Origin: Sphingomonas sp. M1-B02
Lineage (GTDB): Bacteria; Pseudomonadota; Alphaproteobacteria; Sphingomonadales; Sphingomonadaceae
Length of the DNA: 64,000 bases
NCBI RefSeq assembly: GCF_026167525.1
Contig: NZ_CP110679.1
Span: forward strand, 1,178,001-1,242,000
Direction: 5' to 3'
Part shown: piece by piece, positions 61,915 to 64,000 of the stretch
Layout of the letters: each line of letters opens with the position of its first letter
Numbering within the stretch: the first letter of the stretch is position 1
Notes under the pieces: generated by a model
What the model saw: the letters and a program-made list of their open reading frames with translations, nothing else
The model's database searches: none
Told to the model about the DNA's origin: nothing
Made by a program: the position numbers and the translations under genes

Positions 61915-62712
61915 TCAGACCGGTACGGTCGCCTGATCGAAGAAAAGCGCCTGGCTGATCGTGGTCTTCACGGTCTCGCGCTGGAAGGGCTTGGTGATCA
62001 GGAAAGTCGGCTCGGGCCGCTCGCCGGTCAGCAGGCGCTCGGGGAATGCGGTGATGAAGATCACAGGCACCGAGAACTCGGCGAGGATGTCCTTGACCGC
62101 GTCGATGCCCGAGCTGTCGTCGGCCAACTGGATGTCGGCCAGCACCAGGCCGGGACGGTCTTCCATCGCCAGCGCCACGGCTTCGTCGCGGGTCACGGCG
62201 ACGCCGGTCACCTCATGGCCCAGATCGCGGGCGATCTGCTCGAGGTCCATCGCGATAAGCGGCTCGTCTTCGATGATCATCACGCGGGTGCGCGTCTGGC
62301 GCTCGATCTCGGCCACGGCTTCGGCGACCAGCGCGGTCACGCTCTTGCTGTCTTCCTCGATTAGATAGCCCGCATCCTCGATGCTGAAGCCCTCGACCGT
62401 GGTGAGCAGCAATGCCTGGCGCGAAAGCGGCGCGAGCCGAGCGAGCCGCTTGCGGGCGATCGCCTCGGCCTCGTTGGAGCCGTCGTCGATCATGTCGTCG
62501 TCATCGAGATGGGTCGACTGCCAGATCGCCTGGAAGGTGCGATAGAGCCCGAGCCGGGGATCGACGTCGCGCGGAAACTGGTCGGGCGCCGCCACGATCG
62601 CTTCCAGCGCCGCGCGGACGTAGCGATCGCCCTCGGTCTGGCTGCCGGTCAATGCACGGGCATAGCGCCGCAGCAGGGGAAGATGGGGCGCGAGTTGCTG
62701 GCCGAGCGACAT
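61915..62712 (-). CDS. phyR: Response regulator PhyR
   Basis: General stress response regulator of 265 residues: an N-terminal sigma-factor-like domain (residues ~1-125; LLRRYARALTGSQTEGDRYVRAAL, PLSRQALLLTTVEGFSIEDAGYLI) and a C-terminal receiver (~138-258; VMIIEDEPLIAMDL, phospho-Asp in LVLADIQLADDSSGID, TKPFQRETV). When phosphorylated it mimics EcfG and binds NepR. The ATG at 62712 has AAGGAGA upstream; a longer frame to 62787 is not supported. It is divergent from nepR. Confidence 0.95.
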   Translation of the reverse strand: MSLGQQLAPHLPLLRRYARALTGSQTEGDRYVRAALEAIVAAPDQFPRDVDPRLGLYRTFQAIWQSTHLDDDDMIDDGSNEAEAIARKRLARLAPLSRQALLLTTVEGFSIEDAGYLIEEDSKSVTALVAEAVAEIERQTRTRVMIIEDEPLIAMDLEQIARDLGHEVTGVAVTRDEAVALAMEDRPGLVLADIQLADDSSGIDAVKDILAEFSVPVIFITAFPERLLTGERPEPTFLITKPFQRETVKTTISQALFFDQATVPV

Positions 62713-62823
62713 AAGCGAAACATTCTCCTTCGTGGGATGCGGTCGCTTAGTCGCGCCCGCTCGTCCCCATTGCAAACGATTTGGCAATCCGAAGGTACCC
62801 CTCCCGGATATCGCATCGCCTGT

Positions 62824-62848
62824 GGAACAATCGGCGCGCTATTTGGTT
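62824..62848 (+). promoter_or_regulatory. EcfG-type promoter upstream of nepR
   Basis: GGAAC (62824-62828) and GGTT (62845-62848) are separated by 16 bases, the same arrangement as at 2616. It lies about 135 bases before nepR, consistent with positive autoregulation of the stress locus. Confidence 0.65.
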
Positions 62849-62983
62849 TCATCGCCCAAGCCACGCGGTTCATCAAGTGCCGCGCAGGCGCTTGCGCTCC
62901 AGCGCCACGACGTTAATCGGGTAATGCGCCCGGCAGATTTACAGCTCGGGTTCCGGCTCGGTCCGGTCCTCAGGGGGGAATTG

Positions 62984-63151
62984 GTGGGTTCCGCTAACGA
63001 AGAAAATGGGAGGCAGCCGCAGATGCGGCCCAAGCCTGAAGACGGCAAGCCGAGCCGCGACATCGGCGATGCGCTGCGTCAGGCCTATGACGACGCCGTA
63101 AGCGAAGCCGTGCCTGACGATCTTCTCGACCTGCTCAAGAAGCTCGATTAA
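62984..63151 (+). CDS. nepR: Anti-sigma factor NepR
   Basis: A 55-residue NepR. The conserved core IGDALRQAYDDAVSEAVPDD then LLDLLKKLD ends the protein. It binds EcfG in unstressed cells and is released by phosphorylated PhyR. The start is GTG at 62984, with AGGGGG six bases upstream; TTG at 62981 is possible, and a much longer frame upstream contains the promoter and is rejected. It is followed 9 bases later by a sensor kinase gene, so the two form an operon. Confidence 0.9.
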   Translation: MGSANEENGRQPQMRPKPEDGKPSRDIGDALRQAYDDAVSEAVPDDLLDLLKKLD

Positions 63152-63160
63152 CCCACGCCG

Positions 63161-64000
63161 ATGGATAGCCCGGATCAGGTGCCGCGCGCCAAGGGGCTAG
63201 CGGCGAGGTTGAGCCGCATGCCGACCGGCGCCAAGGTCTTCCTGATCCTGGTTGGCGCACTGCTCCCTCTCGCGCTGATCGCACTCTTCACCACCTTGCA
63301 GACCACGCGCAACGCCGAGACCGAGGCCCGCGAGCGCCTTCGCGTTCTCGCCGACGAGAGTTCCAGCGTGGTCGAGAATGTCCTTGCCACGCATGTTGCG
63401 CAGCTTGCGGAAGCCCTGGCCGCGCTTCGCAACAATCCGGCCGATGCCGAGAGCTGCTCCAGCCTTACCGAGACCATGTCGCTTCAGGAAGGCGTGCGCT
63501 TCGCGGTCGCCGACGGCCGCGGGCGCGTGTTGTGCGGGGCGCGGTTCACCGCGGCGGGATCGGTGGTCCTCCAGCCCGGGCAGATCTTCGGCTCGATCGT
63601 CGACGGCGGGTTGATCCTGCGGGTCGGCGGCCGGGACGGCGCGAAGGCGAGCGCCTATTATCCAGTGACGACGCTTGGCACGCTCGCGCGCCCCAGCGGG
63701 TTCGTCCCCGAATATGGCGCGGCACTGGTCAAGGGAGATCAGCGGCTGGTCTTGCGCAATCTGAACGGGCTCGGCCCGTTCAACCGGCGCGAGACTGCGC
63801 GCAGTGCGTTGTCGATCGACGATCTCGCGGTCGAGATGTCGATTCCGGGCGCGCCGATCAGCTCGCCGCTGATGTTCGCCACGGTGCTGCTCGTGCTGAT
63901 GTGGATCGCCGCCGCGGCGATCGGCTGGTTCGTCGTCGATCGGCTGCTCATCCGCCCCCTCCGCCGGCTTCGCACGAGCGTCGGCAATTATCGGCCCGGC
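63161..64000 (+). CDS. Membrane sensor histidine kinase (N-terminal part), PhyP-like
   Basis: The first 280 residues of a membrane protein running off the right edge. Helix 1 is at about 25-47 (KVFLILVGALLPLALIALF), a periplasmic domain of ~185 residues follows, and helix 2 is at about 236-258 (MFATVLLVLMWIAAAAIGWF) before a HAMP-like IRPLRRLRTSVGNY. The catalytic region is outside the window. In sphingomonads a HisKA_2/HWE kinase or phosphatase (PhyP, Pak) controls PhyR and is encoded beside it; the operon with nepR supports this identity, but the kinase domain is not seen. Confidence 0.75.
   Translation, partial: MDSPDQVPRAKGLAARLSRMPTGAKVFLILVGALLPLALIALFTTLQTTRNAETEARERLRVLADESSSVVENVLATHVAQLAEALAALRNNPADAESCSSLTETMSLQEGVRFAVADGRGRVLCGARFTAAGSVVLQPGQIFGSIVDGGLILRVGGRDGAKASAYYPVTTLGTLARPSGFVPEYGAALVKGDQRLVLRNLNGLGPFNRRETARSALSIDDLAVEMSIPGAPISSPLMFATVLLVLMWIAAAAIGWFVVDRLLIRPLRRLRTSVGNYRPG

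Noticed and set aside
62732..62983. Long N-terminal extension of NepR
   Set aside because: It contains the EcfG-type promoter and lacks NepR-like sequence; GTG at 62984 has a good ribosome site.

Overview
The window looks like chromosomal DNA of a Sphingomonas-type alphaproteobacterium. The evidence is high GC, a serine palmitoyltransferase of the Sphingomonas kind beside a dedicated acyl carrier protein and a ceramide-reductase-like gene, two TonB-dependent receptors, and a PhyR/NepR/EcfG general stress response locus. All calls are from reading the sequence; no database search was possible.

Layout. 1-2850: an edge-truncated HExxH protein, a DUF899 protein with a glutathione S-transferase, and a 44-residue stress-type gene behind an EcfG-like promoter. 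3098-17156: a carbohydrate-uptake region with a sialate-type O-acetylesterase, an EF-hand protein, a NodB-like deacetylase, a rhamnogalacturonan-acetylesterase-like SGNH enzyme, an ECF sigma/FecR/TonB-transducer trio, two tandem paralogues of an unassigned secreted family, and an IclR regulator. 17157-33573: an accessory island ending at tRNA-Ser(CGA). It carries two HEPN-type proteins, a caspase-like gene and a HEAT-repeat gene that meet head to head at an apparent deletion scar, a small membrane protein, two PD-(D/E)XK nucleases, two paralogous secreted PDZ-like proteins, a zinc-site protein, and an isolated terminase/DUF5681/ParB-methylase set. A strongly structured 150-base segment precedes the second nuclease operon.

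33698-60681 is mostly core genome: hspQ, a TonB receptor, rplU-rpmA, a TetR/ferritin-like pair, a hybrid histidine kinase, the sphingolipid genes cerR-acp-spt, proB, a Uma2 nuclease, obgE, lptFG, a desaturase, a YghO-type acyltransferase that is a candidate ceramide synthase, xth, erpA, a ParE-type toxin-antitoxin pair, an M23 peptidase, a DUF455 protein, bcp and glnE. 60753-64000 is the general stress locus: a second NepR-like ORF convergent with ecfG, a 45-residue membrane protein, phyR, and divergently nepR plus the start of a membrane histidine kinase.

How the parts work together. FecI/FecR-like proteins probably couple substrate sensing by the 9118 receptor to expression of its uptake genes, with secreted esterases and the paralogue pair acting on an acetylated, perhaps pectic, glycan. 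Phosphorylated PhyR should sequester NepR and free EcfG. The GGAAC-N16-GGTT sites before the 44-residue gene and before nepR suggest both are EcfG targets. The island's nuclease and HEPN genes look like defence functions, but no specific published system was recognised.
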